Shown here one piece after another: positions 1-11,001 of a stretch of DNA of 64,000 nucleotides. The notes under the pieces are model-generated. The model was not told the DNA's origin. It worked only from the letters and a program-made list of their open reading frames with translations, and searched no databases. This DNA comes from Pogostemon cablin (taxonomy: Eukaryota > Streptophyta > Magnoliopsida > Lamiales > Lamiaceae). The stretch's first letter is position 1, and every line of letters starts with the position of its first letter. The position numbers and the translations under genes were made by a program. The DNA is taken from contig CM042985.1 in the NCBI GenBank assembly GCA_023678885.1, positions 31,630,465 to 31,694,464 on the forward strand, written 5' to 3'.

Positions 1-1824
1 AAGATTATAGAGATTTTGGGGAGGGCTTCGAAGCTCAATCATGCGAGATGTATTTTGTTGGATATGCCAAAAAAGAAACTTGAATGGGATGAGGATTTGT
101 GGGTTTTGATGATTGATAGTTATGGGAAGTCGGGTATAGTTCAGGAGAGTGTTAAGTTGTTTGATAAAATGTCTGAGTTGGGAGTTGAGCGTAGTATTAA
201 GTCTTATGATGTGTTATTTAAGGTGATCTTGCGCAGGGGTAGGTATATGATGGCCAAGAGGTATTACAATAGGATGTTGAGTGAAGGCATTGCACCAACT
301 AGGCATACATTCAACATTTTGATCTGGGGTTTCTTTCTTTCGGGCAAAGTGGAGACAGCAAATAGGTTTTTTGAGGATATGAAGGGTCGTGAGATTATGC
401 CGGATGTGGTCACATATAATACTATGATCAATGGTTACAATCGGGTTAAGAAAATGGAGGAGGCAGAGAAGTATTTTGTGGAGATGAAAGGTAGGAACAT
501 TGAGCCAACAGTGATTACGTATACGACCTTGATTAAGGGGTACATTTCCGTTGAGCGAGTTGATGATGCTTTGAGGTTGGTGGAGGAGATGAAGGGATTT
601 GGAATTAAGCCAAATGCCATTACTTACTCGACCTTGTTGCCAGGGCTGTGTAGCTCAGAGAAAATGTCTGAAGCTCGGGATATATTGAAGGAGATGGTGG
701 ACTCGTATACAGTGCCTACTGATAACTCTATCTTCATGAGCCTAATTTGTGGCCAGTGCAAGGCTGGTAATTTGAATGCTGCTGTGGATGTTCTCAAGGC
801 TATGATTAGATTGAGTATTCCTACGGAGGCGGGGCATTATGGGGTTTTGATTGAGAATTGCTGCAATGCTGGTGAGCATGATAGAGCTGTTAACTTGTTG
901 GATAAGCTCATCGAGAAGGATATCATCCTGAGGCCTCAGAGCAGTTTGCATATGGAGCCTAGTGCCTACAACCCGATGATCGAGTATCTCTGCAACATTG
1001 GCATGACTCCCAAAGCTGAAACACTAGTTAGGCAGTTAATGAAATTGGGAGTGCAGGATCCCATAGCCTTAAACTCTCTGATCAGTGGGCATTCGAAAGA
1101 AGGGACGCCTGATTCTGCTTTTGAACTTCTCAGAATCATGCTCAGGAGAAATGTTCAGACAGACAAAAGTGCTTATGACTCACTTGTCCAAAGCTACTTG
1201 AAGAAGAATGATCCTGCAGAGGCAAAAGCTGTTCTGGATAGTATGGTTGAGAATGGCCATCTTCCAGATTCCTCTCTGTATAGATCAGTGATGGACAGTT
1301 TGTTTGAAGATGGGCGAGTGCAGACAGCTAGTCGAGTGATGAAGATGATGTTAGAGAAGGGGGTTACTGAGAATCAAGATTTGATTGTTAAGATATTGGA
1401 GGCTTTGTTCATGAGGGGTCACGTTGAGGAAGCCCTTGGACGGATTGAGCTGTTGATGCAAAGCGGTATTGCTCCCGATTTCGATAGCCTCTTGTCTGTT
1501 TTATGTGAGAAGGGGAAGACAATTGCTGCTTTGAAACTATTGGATTATGGTTTGGAGAGGGACTTCAACATTGATGTCTCAAGCTATGAGAAGGTGTTGG
1601 ATGCTCTATTATCTGCTGGAAAGACTCTCAATGCGTATTCGATGCTGAGTAAGATTATGACGAAAGGAGGAGTTTCGGATTGGAGTAGCTGTAAGGACTT
1701 GATCAAGAATCTCAATGAAGAGGGACACACCAAACAAGCAGACATTCTGTCTCGAATGATCGCGGGAAAAGACAAGCCTGCTGGTAGCAAGAAACGGGTT
1801 AAAAAGGGTGCAATGGCTTCTTAG
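1..1824 (+). CDS. P-class pentatricopeptide repeat protein, 5' end outside window
   Basis: An open frame runs from base 1 to the TAG at 1822-1824, giving 607 visible codons. The frame is already open at base 1, so the start codon and any organelle-targeting peptide lie to the left. The protein is built of about 15 tandem 35-residue helical hairpins of the kind TYNTMINGY..., typical of P-class PPR proteins. Proteins of this class bind organellar RNA in a sequence-specific way and affect its processing, stability or translation. No E, DYW or SMR domain is visible; the tail is short and basic (GSKKRVKKGAMAS). By memory the sequence matches the Arabidopsis At2g37230 product closely along its whole length, including the LLPGLC and GHVEEALGRI stretches. 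The RNA target cannot be read from the sequence. No intron is visible, as is usual for this class. Confidence 0.92.
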   Translation, partial: KIIEILGRASKLNHARCILLDMPKKKLEWDEDLWVLMIDSYGKSGIVQESVKLFDKMSELGVERSIKSYDVLFKVILRRGRYMMAKRYYNRMLSEGIAPTRHTFNILIWGFFLSGKVETANRFFEDMKGREIMPDVVTYNTMINGYNRVKKMEEAEKYFVEMKGRNIEPTVITYTTLIKGYISVERVDDALRLVEEMKGFGIKPNAITYSTLLPGLCSSEKMSEARDILKEMVDSYTVPTDNSIFMSLICGQCKAGNLNAAVDVLKAMIRLSIPTEAGHYGVLIENCCNAGEHDRAVNLLDKLIEKDIILRPQSSLHMEPSAYNPMIEYLCNIGMTPKAETLVRQLMKLGVQDPIALNSLISGHSKEGTPDSAFELLRIMLRRNVQTDKSAYDSLVQSYLKKNDPAEAKAVLDSMVENGHLPDSSLYRSVMDSLFEDGRVQTASRVMKMMLEKGVTENQDLIVKILEALFMRGHVEEALGRIELLMQSGIAPDFDSLLSVLCEKGKTIAALKLLDYGLERDFNIDVSSYEKVLDALLSAGKTLNAYSMLSKIMTKGGVSDWSSCKDLIKNLNEEGHTKQADILSRMIAGKDKPAGSKKRVKKGAMAS

Positions 1825-2806
1825 TAGATCAAGATTTCAAATTGCAGTCTTCTTGGGTGAGATCTTTATCCTTCAAAATATCAGCCTAGCTTTAACTGTC
1901 TTTATTTTAAAATTTATTTATAGAATGGAGATGCATTTGACTGATGCTATACACGGAAATGGCCTTTATTCAGTTAATAAGGCACTTGTCATCCATCCAG
2001 CAATAGAGGATTAGTTTCATTCATCCAAGTTTATCTAAGCATTATTGCTCTTCCTGTTATAGTAGAGCTGGATTGGATGTATCTCTGTATAAACATGGAG
2101 AATGTTTTTGGTGTCATCTGATGTACTATTATCACTTGTTTCCATTTGCTGTTTTTTTTTTTTTTTTTTGGAATGATTGTACATTTTCTAACTTGGCATC
2201 GCTCCTAAACGTGGTCTTTCTCTGGGTAAAAATTGTGTTTTTTATAGTTGACATAGTCTTTCAAAAGACGAAATGGATAAACAAATCTCGTTTATCTTTT
2301 GCTATTTTCATTTATGAGTGTTAAATATGCATAATGTGGTAAGTTCCCATGCAAGTACACTACACTTCTCACTCTCTCATAGATACTTTTGCCTTGGAAT
2401 AATTTGGGTTCGAATCTACTTTTGGCATGTATTTGACTCCCTTGCAAGTATACAAACAATGAGTCTTCTGTACAAGATGCAACCTGCGTTTTGTATCCTT
2501 CACTAATTCCCCCCGGGCAGGGGTGGTGGGGTACACCAATTTGGGTGTAAGATTCATAGGTATTCATTTTGATTTGACATAGTTTTGTACTAATGGTGAT
2601 ATCATTTCCATTGCACTTGACTTGAGTAGTTGTAATATGCAGTAGAAATTGGCCATTCTTCTTTGGTAAGAATGCGATCCAGACTTTCTTTATCATGTCT
2701 GTAATATGGAATTTCTGAAATAGGGAGTAATAAGTTTTTATTCACTTTATTATCTTTGGATGATAGTGTAACTTTTATTTTTAGTAATAAATGAATGAGA
2801 GCCAAG
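1825..2806 (+). other. 3' flank of the PPR gene
   Basis: This is AT-rich DNA with a T run at 2153-2170 and no credible open frame. The first few hundred bases are probably 3' UTR. No further element is recognised before the MITE at 2810. Confidence 0.5.
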
Positions 2807-2809
2807 TTA

Positions 2810-3241
2810 GAGCATCTCTTATTCAAATTTAAAAAAAATGTTAAATTTTTAAGGGTAATAAACTAAAACTTCACTCCAACAAGCTCTTTATTTTAATTTT
2901 TAATTTTACATAACAAATTTCACTCTTCAAATTTAAAGAGTTAAATAAGTTCTTTAAAATTAAATGCAATAAATGATTCATTGTTTCCAATGCTTTTTTT
3001 AAAATAAATATCATGAAATGTAGAGTAAAATCAATATTACAAGCATTAATAATACAAATAAAATTAAAGTAAATGAATAGAAAATATGTATAATTAATTA
3101 ATATGGGAAATAAAAAAAATAAAAATTAAATATAAAGAGTGTGTTGGAGCACTTTTAAAAATATCTCTCTTTAAATTAAAAATCTTATCTATTTCATTAA
3201 AAAATCCTCTTCAAATTTTTAAAAAGCTCTTGAAGTTGCTC
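2810..3241. mobile_element. Harbinger-like MITE with TTA target duplication
   Basis: A 432-bp AT-rich non-coding element. The left end begins GAGCATCTCTTA. The right end read on the minus strand begins GAGCAACTTCAA, so the ends form an imperfect inverted repeat. Both ends abut TTA (2807-2809 and 3242-3244), the 3-bp target duplication of PIF/Harbinger elements. Sub-terminal CTCCAACAAGCTC and GTGTTGGAGCAC copies face each other inside. Such elements depend on a transposase in trans. Confidence 0.65.
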
Positions 3242-3510
3242 TTATATGTACAATGTATGCGATATTTTTCAAAATAGAATGTATTAATATTTTTAAAAGT
3301 TAAGTGCATTGAGAGCTTATTTTTTGAGTTATTTTGGAGTTAGAAAAATGTCTTAAGACAGAGAAATTAGAAAAAAAAGGATTGATTTTGATTGTTTTTA
3401 ATTTTTAAAATAGAGTTTTATTTTGCAAGTTAAAGACTGTTTCGGTCAAATTATAAAAAGATGATAAGATTATATAGGGAGATTGGTAAAATAATAAAAG
3501 TCATTAAGAT

Positions 3511-4113
3511 TAGTGTTTTCATAATCGGACCGGAGGTTGAACCGGTAGATGCAACGGTTCGAGGTTCAACCGGTCGGACCGATTTGACTGGCGGTTCAAC
3601 CGGAAAATTGAATTTTATATATTTTCAATTATATTTTATAATATTTACAATTCATTACAAAAATTTATACTAACCAAAATTATTTTATAAATAGAAAATT
3701 CAATTTACATAAAAATATGATTAGATAAAATATTTATAGTTTATAATTCATATTTTATACAAATTTTTATATATTTTCTCAATATGATATTATATAGTTT
3801 ATACTCAAATTACTATATATATTTGGTGCACCACTCCAGAAAAATTACATAATTTAATTCAAAATTTAAATATTATATTTTAAAATAAATAAAAATAAAA
3901 GTTAAATAATATAAAAATAAATAATATAAAAAGAAAAATAGAAAAAAAATCGGTTGGACCGGTTCAACCGATTTTTCCGATTTTTTTGATTTTGGCTGGT
4001 GCTGAGCGGTTCAATTCAAAAAACGGTTTTATAGGAGTTTTGGGCCGATTTGGAAGCCGATTCCCGGTTGAACCGGTTCAACCGGCCGATCCAACCAGTT
4101 CTTGAAATCACTG
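3511..4113. mobile_element. Non-autonomous hAT element
   Basis: A 603-bp element. The left end reads TAGTGTTTTCATAATCGG and the right end on the minus strand CAGTGATTTCAAGAACTGG. The flanking octamers ATTAAGAT (3503-3510) and ATTAAGAC (4114-4121) match at 7 of 8 positions, as expected for a hAT 8-bp duplication. Both ends carry clustered AACCGGTTCAACCGG-type sub-terminal motifs, and the middle is AT-rich with no coding capacity. Confidence 0.75.
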
Positions 4114-4138
4114 ATTAAGACCATAACGTGTCTACTAA

Positions 4139-6017
4139 CGGTTCGTTTGGTAGCCCATAGTATGCGCTTTTCTTGTTTCTAATGAAGCCATTTATGTTGT
4201 TTGATAGCCCACAATTAAAAAAGGAGGGGCCCGATATAAATGGTATAGCCCGCTGCTATTCACTATTCACGTTTACATTCCATATGCGGCCAAGATCGTA
4301 GTATTAAAACTACCGACTCTACAGTGCTTCCATATAATAACATACAATTACCAAAGTACCCATCAAATTTGTTTTAGGTTTTCTTGCCCTAGATTTCTTG
4401 CTCAAGCAGTGACGGCTTCTTACGATCTACGGAGGGTGTGGAAGATTGGAATATGCAAAGTATTGTGGCTTGTTCGTTCAACGTTAATCTTCATATCTCC
4501 AATTGTTAAGACAGTGATTGTAAGGTATGAAATTTCATTGTTTTTTATTCGAGAATCCTAGATTGTAGAATGTGTTAAAGCATTTCTTATGTTCTAATAA
4601 AAAGCAGATACATGTGAGTGTCCTCGAGTCCAGCATGGTAGAGTGCGTTATACCAGATTTTGGTATAGTTCTTGTGGTGGTGTGATTATTTTTTATGTTT
4701 CGGTGTGACGGTTGCAGTGAAATGGGATCTCACTGTCGATTGGTGTTTTAATTTAGGGGTTTGGGTTTGCAATGTGTGCATATTTGGTAAAAAATGCATC
4801 TGGGTTTGCATTGTGCATGTGTTTAAATTTAAGGTGTTGTAATGATAAAATCTAGCAAGTGCAGTAACCTCTTTGTACCTTTTTTCCTATTCCCAAATGA
4901 ATTGCTTCCCATTTCATAATTCTGCTTAGAGTACCGTATTCCCACATGAGTTGAATACTTTTCTTCAAGATTGAATTGAATCACTAAATAAAGTGTTTGT
5001 TCTAAAAATTTCTAAGGAATGGCTACTGTAGGAAAGAAAAAATAGGTTTAAAGATGTTTATTAAGAAAGTACTTCCATAAAAGAGTGGACTTGAGAATGA
5101 GAATGTGTTAGTACTCAAAGTATACGTTCTGATTAAAATTCCCTTTTGGATAGTAGTGAAACTTTTGCAAGATAATATTTAAAGTAACATGTATTCGAAA
5201 ATTCAGTTTGATGATAATCTATAGTGTATACAATTAAGTGGAAATTTCAAAATCAAAACTTTATTCATTATTTCCTATGTTATGAGAACTGTATGATCAC
5301 ACACCAGTTGATATTTTAAGTAGGTCATTATAACCTGCCAAATTAATTCCTATTGCATAACAGAATGTTAGTTTGTGAACTATTTTAGTAGTTTAATATC
5401 TTTTATCTTTTTCTCTATTTTGTTCTTCGTTTTAGGGGTAAATAAATAGATAATTTGATAATTTAAATGATTCAGACAATAATAAAAAATTTAAAAAGTT
5501 ATAGTAGTTTCATTACAATAAAAGTTATAATCTATTCATTATGTCTACACGCTGACTTGATTTCATCCATCAAAATACCATATTAATTATCATTTTCAAA
5601 TATGTTTAGTGCCACTTAATTATGGTTTTTAAATTAACTAATCTGTCCTTTACAAATTAATAATTCAAAATTTTATTTAGACTTTTATAATTTAGAATCT
5701 TTAAAATATAAAATTATGGATCCCCACTTTAGAACTTAAACAAAATAAAAAACAATTAATATCATTTTATATGGAGATACTTCTCTTTTTGCAACTTTTT
5801 AAGTTAACATATTGGTCAAGATTTCATGTTGATATGTAATATGATGTTTTAATATTTTAAAAAGTTTAATTGATTATTGAATTGCAATTCTTATGGTCTT
5901 AGGACTAATACCTAAATGCTTAGAAAAGTTCCAACAGATTTTAGTGGAAGATTTTACAATACATATAACATACTCTGTTTACGTTAATGCAGATTCATAC
6001 ATAATACATCCATCAGT
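4139..6017. other. Harbinger left terminal region, non-coding
   Basis: AT-rich DNA with no long open frame. It probably holds the transposase promoter and a 5' UTR. A possible splice acceptor (ATGCAG) at about 5987-5992 precedes the first transposase-like codons. Confidence 0.45.
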
Positions 6018-6212
6018 GTGCATGTCATGCCGCACCTTGGTCGGAAAAATGCTTTGGTATTGTTGTTCTTGTTGACCTTACTACATCATCATATGAATGT
6101 GGTCCATCTAATAGTTCATTTTCTTATGAAGAAACATAGACGAATTCGTAAACGCCCAAATATAAGACGCGATTACACTATGATAGAACGGATACCACAT
6201 CAATCATTTTGA

Positions 6213-7384
6213 ATGGATCGACTAGTGAATATTAATGATAAGGAATGTAATGATAACTTGAGAATGGATAGGAATGCATTTGGTAGATTTTGTTTTCTGA
6301 TGAGAGAAATTGGTGGGTTATCGGACTCGAAGTATGTCAGCGTAGAAGAACAATTAGCAATTTTTTTATCTGTTTTGGCCCATCATAAAAAAAATAGAGT
6401 TCTTCAATTTGACTTTTGGAGATCTGGTCAAACTCTTTCCCACTATGTGCACGTCGTCCTTAGAGCATTATTAAAAATGCATTCTATTTTAATGGTCAAC
6501 CCGACACCAGTGGAAATCGATTCAACACATGCAACGTGGAAATGGTTCGAGGTAACAAATATTTCATCTATTATCTATATTTGCTATTTATTTTGTTCGC
6601 ATATTTAGTGATTACTATTATGTGCCCCCTATAGGGTTGTTTAGGGGCAATAGATGGTATTAATCTACCGGTGCATGCCCCAGCAAAGGATAAAGCTAGA
6701 TTTAGGGATCGAAATGGAAAATACACAACTAATGTGTTGGGGGCTTGCGATCAAAATGCGAATTTTGTTTATGTTCTTCATGGTTGGGAGGGTTCAGCTG
6801 CTGATTCTAGAGTACTACGAAATGCTGTAAACAGACCTTACGGCTTGAAGGTTCCAATAGGTATTCAAATTTAAATTTCCCTTTATTTTTCATTAAAATG
6901 ATACATGTATTCCACTCTTTTAAAAACAAAAAATAATAATCTGACCATTAGTTTAATGAATCTAGGGAATTACTATCTATGTGACATGGGATATGCCAAT
7001 TCTAAGGGATTTCTTGCTCCATATAGAGGTACTAGGTATCATAGAGATCGTTGGGGTCCGTCCTCTTCGAGACCAACGAACTACATCGAACATTTCAATA
7101 TGAGGCACGCTCGCGCTCGTAATGTAATTGAGCGTGCAGTTGGAATCTTGAAGAAGCGATGGGGAATACTTAGGAGCCCTTGTTATTATCCAATTGAAGT
7201 TCAAATCAGGCTCATTATGGCATGTTTTTTGATGCACAATTTCATACGATCAGTTACGCCAGATGATCCATTTGAGCGGATGTTAGATGAAGAGCTAGTG
7301 CATGAAGATGAAGAAGAAGAAGAAGATGAAGAAGATTTTGTGGACATGGTTCTCCTGCGTGGACACAATTTCGTGACAATCTAG
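6213..7384 (+). CDS. PIF/Harbinger (HARBI1-like) DDE transposase, three exons
   Basis: Exons are read as 6213-6551, 6635-6860 and 6966-7384, joined at GT..AG introns that keep the frame. The protein starts with a MDRLV..LRMDRNAFGRF segment (helical N-domain). The DDE_Tnp_4 nuclease follows: first Asp in AIDG (exon 2), second Asp in GSAADSRVL, and Glu in RNVIERAVGILKKRW (exon 3). The tail is acidic (poly Glu/Asp). With its Myb-like partner such a transposase cuts the element ends and inserts at TAA/TTA. An in-frame TGA at 6210-6212 separates this Met from an upstream basic stretch in the same frame (RRIRKRPNIRRDY, about 6130-6175). That stretch looks like the usual N-terminus, so either the start is at 6213 or the copy carries a nonsense mutation. 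Catalytic residues are all present. Confidence 0.85.
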
Positions 7385-8069
7385 CTCAATCAATGTTCTT
7401 GGAATTCAATCCCAGAAACTAGAAATTTGAAACATGAATGGCATATCTGCGATGTTTACATCATTGTCTGACTTTTCATAAATCATGTATATGTTGTTTT
7501 AGATGTTGGATTGTTGGTTGAGACAAGGTCACATGTTGTAGATGTTATTAGTGATCCAACTCGTATAATTATATGGTGGTGAGGATGTATTATGTTTATG
7601 TTATGTGCTTAATTCTTGTTTTATTGGGAGTAATGGTTGGCTGCCTTATGTTATATTGTTAGTATGTGTAATGGTAGTTGAATTTGATGTTTAATATTTG
7701 ATATTTAGGGATTGAACCATGTTAAATAGGTTTTGTGCTTATTTTTTACAATTGGTGTTGTGTAATGAACTTAGACAAGATCCACATCTTTTGCTGACCA
7801 CTGCAAAAGCATATGCATCATCATATGAGAGGGCTTTTTAAAAGTACAGTGACATGAGGGGCCTTTGCAAAAAAAAAAAAAAAAGTGACATGGGTGGGTT
7901 ATATTCACGTGAACAAACAGAAGTTGCTTTGGAATTATTTGATTTGGAAATCAACCAAAACAAATGACATGCTTGTGGTGGTGGATATAAATACCATATA
8001 CCTCTAAACAAATTAAATGCACCCATTGAGTTATACATCCAACCATCTAAACCCACATATTATCTACAA
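7385..8069. other. Harbinger internal spacer
   Basis: This spacer lies between the transposase and the plus-strand Myb-like gene. It is AT-rich with an A run at 7870-7884. It likely contains the transposase 3' UTR and the next promoter. Nothing else is recognised. Confidence 0.4.
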
Positions 8070-8744
8070 ATGACACTACCACCTATCCCTAGTCAAGATG
8101 ATTTGCTCTATACTAATGTGTGGAATGAAGACATGGATCGTCTTCTTATTGACACACTCATTTCACAAAAACAAGAAGGAAACTGGACGGAAGGAGATGG
8201 AAATTATCATGCTCTTCTTATTGCGCGATCGGTCATTAATAGTGAGTATAATTCCAATTTACAACTTGATGATATGACAGAGCGGATGTGTTTTCTTCAG
8301 AAGAGGCACAACATGTTCTCCTCTTTATGTGAAACACCAGATGTATGGTGGGATGAAACATCCAACAAGGTTTCTGCATCTCGTCCTCAATGGGAACATC
8401 TATTTTCGGTAAAGTTAGCAACACTTATAAATCTTTTAAATCTAATATTCAAACGCACATCTAATAACATTATTCTCACTGTTTCTGCGATGTTTTTTCT
8501 TTCTCAGCTCGACCCATTATACATGGCCTATTTTCGCCAAGGTGACCCTCTAGTCTACCAAATGAAGTTGTTGTTTCGTAGAGATCCTTTGGCAACTCCA
8601 AATGAGGTAATTGTTATAAGCGATGGCACATACTCATCTCATGTGAATCGTAATAAACCAATAATACTCGACTCCGATGAAGACGAAGTTGTTTCACCGA
8701 TAATGATGCATAAATCTTCTCGTCCTACACAGTTCATTGAATAA
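8070..8744 (+). CDS. Myb/SANT-like domain protein of the Harbinger element
   Basis: The first 113 codons (8070-8408) match the plant Myb/SANT-like fold found in Harbinger-associated and L10-interacting proteins: NVWNEDMDRLLIDTLISQ, NLQLDDMTERMCFLQKRH and a WWDETSNKVSA segment. A GT..AG intron is likely at 8409-8507. It is 99 nt long, so retaining it also keeps the frame open. The second part continues LDPLYMAYFRQGDPLVYQ to an acidic region and the stop at 8742-8744. It sits downstream of the transposase on the same strand. The role is inferred as DNA binding at element ends. The C-terminal half is divergent, and expression is unknown. Confidence 0.6.
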   Translation: MTLPPIPSQDDLLYTNVWNEDMDRLLIDTLISQKQEGNWTEGDGNYHALLIARSVINSEYNSNLQLDDMTERMCFLQKRHNMFSSLCETPDVWWDETSNKVSASRPQWEHLFSVKLATLINLLNLIFKRTSNNIILTVSAMFFLSQLDPLYMAYFRQGDPLVYQMKLLFRRDPLATPNEVIVISDGTYSSHVNRNKPIILDSDEDEVVSPIMMHKSSRPTQFIE

Positions 8745-8784
8745 CGTTCAGTGAAAGTTGAAAAAAAATTACATAAGGGGTCTA

Positions 8785-9112
8785 CAGGGGCGGATCCATG
8801 AAGGGGCAGCCCCGGGCTCAAGCCCAGGGCTGCCCACCAAAAGCCCATTATATTATATGCAAATAATCTGTATTTTTAAGTTTAGCCCAGTCCCAAAAAA
8901 TTTTAAGTCCACCCAAATGAAGATAAAAAATAGATATATCTTCTCAAATTATATATATTCTAAGAGCCCGTTACTATAAATATTAAAATTTAGCCCATTC
9001 TCTGTCCACTTTTAAGAAGGTGATTCGCATGTGTATATATATATATATAAATTATTATTATTTTTTATTTTATTTAATAAACTTAGCCCACCCCACTACG
9101 ATTTTCTGGATC
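8785..9112. mobile_element. hAT-like fragment inside the Harbinger element
   Basis: The left end CAGGGGCGGATCCA is a common plant hAT terminus. A TTTTCTGGATC motif near 9102-9112 looks like the inner part of the opposite end, but its terminal bases are missing. Several AGCCCA motifs lie between. The right border is uncertain. Confidence 0.4.
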
Positions 9113-9507
9113 GTCTAGTTCTTCTGTTGCATCATCTAGTCCGTTGAAGTGGTTCAAGATCCCTAAAGACAAGAAATGATGAGTTTGTTGGTTGTATCAT
9201 GGAGTGTTTCGTGTTATGTGGTGTAGTGCAAATAAATACCCATTAGTGCTCTTATTTCGGTATGTAAGTTGATTAATCTCAATCCTTTTTTCTGTAGTAC
9301 TACTTCATTGGTTGATGTTGGTGTTTAGGTTATGTATTTGTAGTATGTTTGTAAGATGGGTAATATGATCACTATTTCAATTATAGTCGCGTGGGTACAT
9401 CTTTACAGTTTACTTCCTTATATTATTAACTTGTGTGAGTTGAATGCTAATACATGACAAAGAATATTAATAATTATTATTTAGAATGTTACATGATATA
9501 ATTTTCT

Positions 9508-9509
<2 letters not shown>

Positions 9510-9550
<41 letters not shown>
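9510..9550. repeat. (AAT)n microsatellite
   Basis: About 13 perfect AAT units inside the Harbinger element. Confidence 0.95.
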
Positions 9551-9551
<1 letters not shown>

Positions 9552-9866
9552 GCCAGTTCAATATACTTACAAGAGCTCTTATTTAATAAGCCACTGCAAG
9601 AAAACTCAAAACAGGCATTTCACAAGATGAAAATTTTAACCAACATAATTAACAGCAGTTCATTATACTTAATTAACAGCCATAGAGTGTTAGGGTGTTA
9701 TAATAAACCCATCTTACAATAGCAAAATATTAGCAAACCTAAAGAGTCAAGCTCTTGCACCAACATAATTGCCAAAGGTGCTGGTCAACATAGATATGTT
9801 CCAGCATAATCAAAAAGTAGATTTGCATTACATATATTACAAAAGAGACAATGTAGAGAGTAGGAG

Positions 9867-11001
9867 TCAACAAAGTTCATTTTTTAGCAATTTGTCTATG
9901 TAACGTGCTCGAGCTTCTTCTGGCAATCCTCTAAACATCTGCAAACACTCCACATTCTTTGCAAGTAAGTGTGAGACATCAATCTTATCATCAAGAGTCA
10001 TACCTGAAATACCATCCAACATACTAAAAATACGTTCTCTTGCTAGACCGATATCGGATTCATATCCGAGGACACGAGTAATGTTGTCAAGCTTCTCTTC
10101 AGTGGATCGTTGCATTTGTCCTAAAAGATCATATAACTTGTCGTCGCCAACATCAGCCGCCGCTCGCTTCTTGCCAGTGGACTTGGATGAATTTCCACTT
10201 TGATTTGGTTGGCTATTCACTTCTATCTCAATAGGCTCCATAGTTGGATCTCCATTGGATTCAAATTGGGGTTCTGTAGTCATATGGTCATCCTCATTCA
10301 TCAACTCATTAACAGACTCCATGATATCCCTTGAATATGCTCCATTGGCACGATCCTTTCCGAAGATCTCATTCCACGAATCATACATAGGCCATGACTT
10401 GTGACGCATGCCATTTGCATTTGGGTCAATCTATGTAGAGATGAAATGTTAGCTATAACATGCTGAAAAATCATTATACATTATAACATAGAAGTGAATC
10501 CAACAGAAATTTGCTAATGCATGTATATTCAAAAGGACATATATGAAAACAAAAGTATAATGTATATAATACTTATTATGAGTAAACCCAACATATATCA
10601 TAACTCATACACCTTCAACACCTTCTCCCATTGATCATCTGTAGCATCAATCACATGAGTCACATGGTTGTAGCCTACTCCAGTTTCTTTTTGGAACATG
10701 GTTGATAAAGACGCATGAGCCCGTTTCCACATAGTTATTTTAGAGTTGATGTGAGGGACTCCACGCAAATTAGTTCCTGGAATAGCCTTCATCATACTTC
10801 CTCTAGCTTACTGAGAAAACCAGGCCTAAATCCATTATCAGTCTTCCATCCAATCGCAACTATCTCCTTCAATAGGGAAAGAAGAACTGTTTCTTCATGG
10901 TTCGTCCAAGATCGTCGATTTCTTTCAACATTCTTGGCTTTGCCTTCGCCTTTGCCTTTGCCTTTGCCTTTGCCAGACATGCAGCTTCTACCACTCTCCA
11001 T
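9867..11001 (-). pseudogene. Harbinger ORF1, Myb/SANT-like DNA-binding protein with a frameshift
   Basis: Reading leftward, exon 1 is 11001-10613 and exon 2 is 10430-9867, with a GT..AG intron at 10612-10431. The protein begins with a Gly/Lys repeat (GKGKGKGKGEGK). The Myb/SANT core follows (RRSWTNHEETVLLSLL, GWKTDNGFRPGFLSKLEE, then PHINSKITMWKRA), and exon 2 has KSWPMYDSWNEIFGKDRA and a Ser/Lys-rich then helical tail. This is the usual ORF1 partner of plant Harbinger transposases. A one-base shift at about 10795, between KLEE and the next segment, breaks the frame. No splice site there would repair it, so I call it a pseudogene. It converges with the transposase gene. Confidence 0.8.

Noticed and set aside
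2073..2826. Short frames on both strands after the PPR gene
   Set aside because: Low complexity, no domain, conflicting strands.
5893..6075. Small frame upstream of the transposase as a separate gene
   Set aside because: It is out of phase with the transposase, without a domain, and more likely leader or intron.
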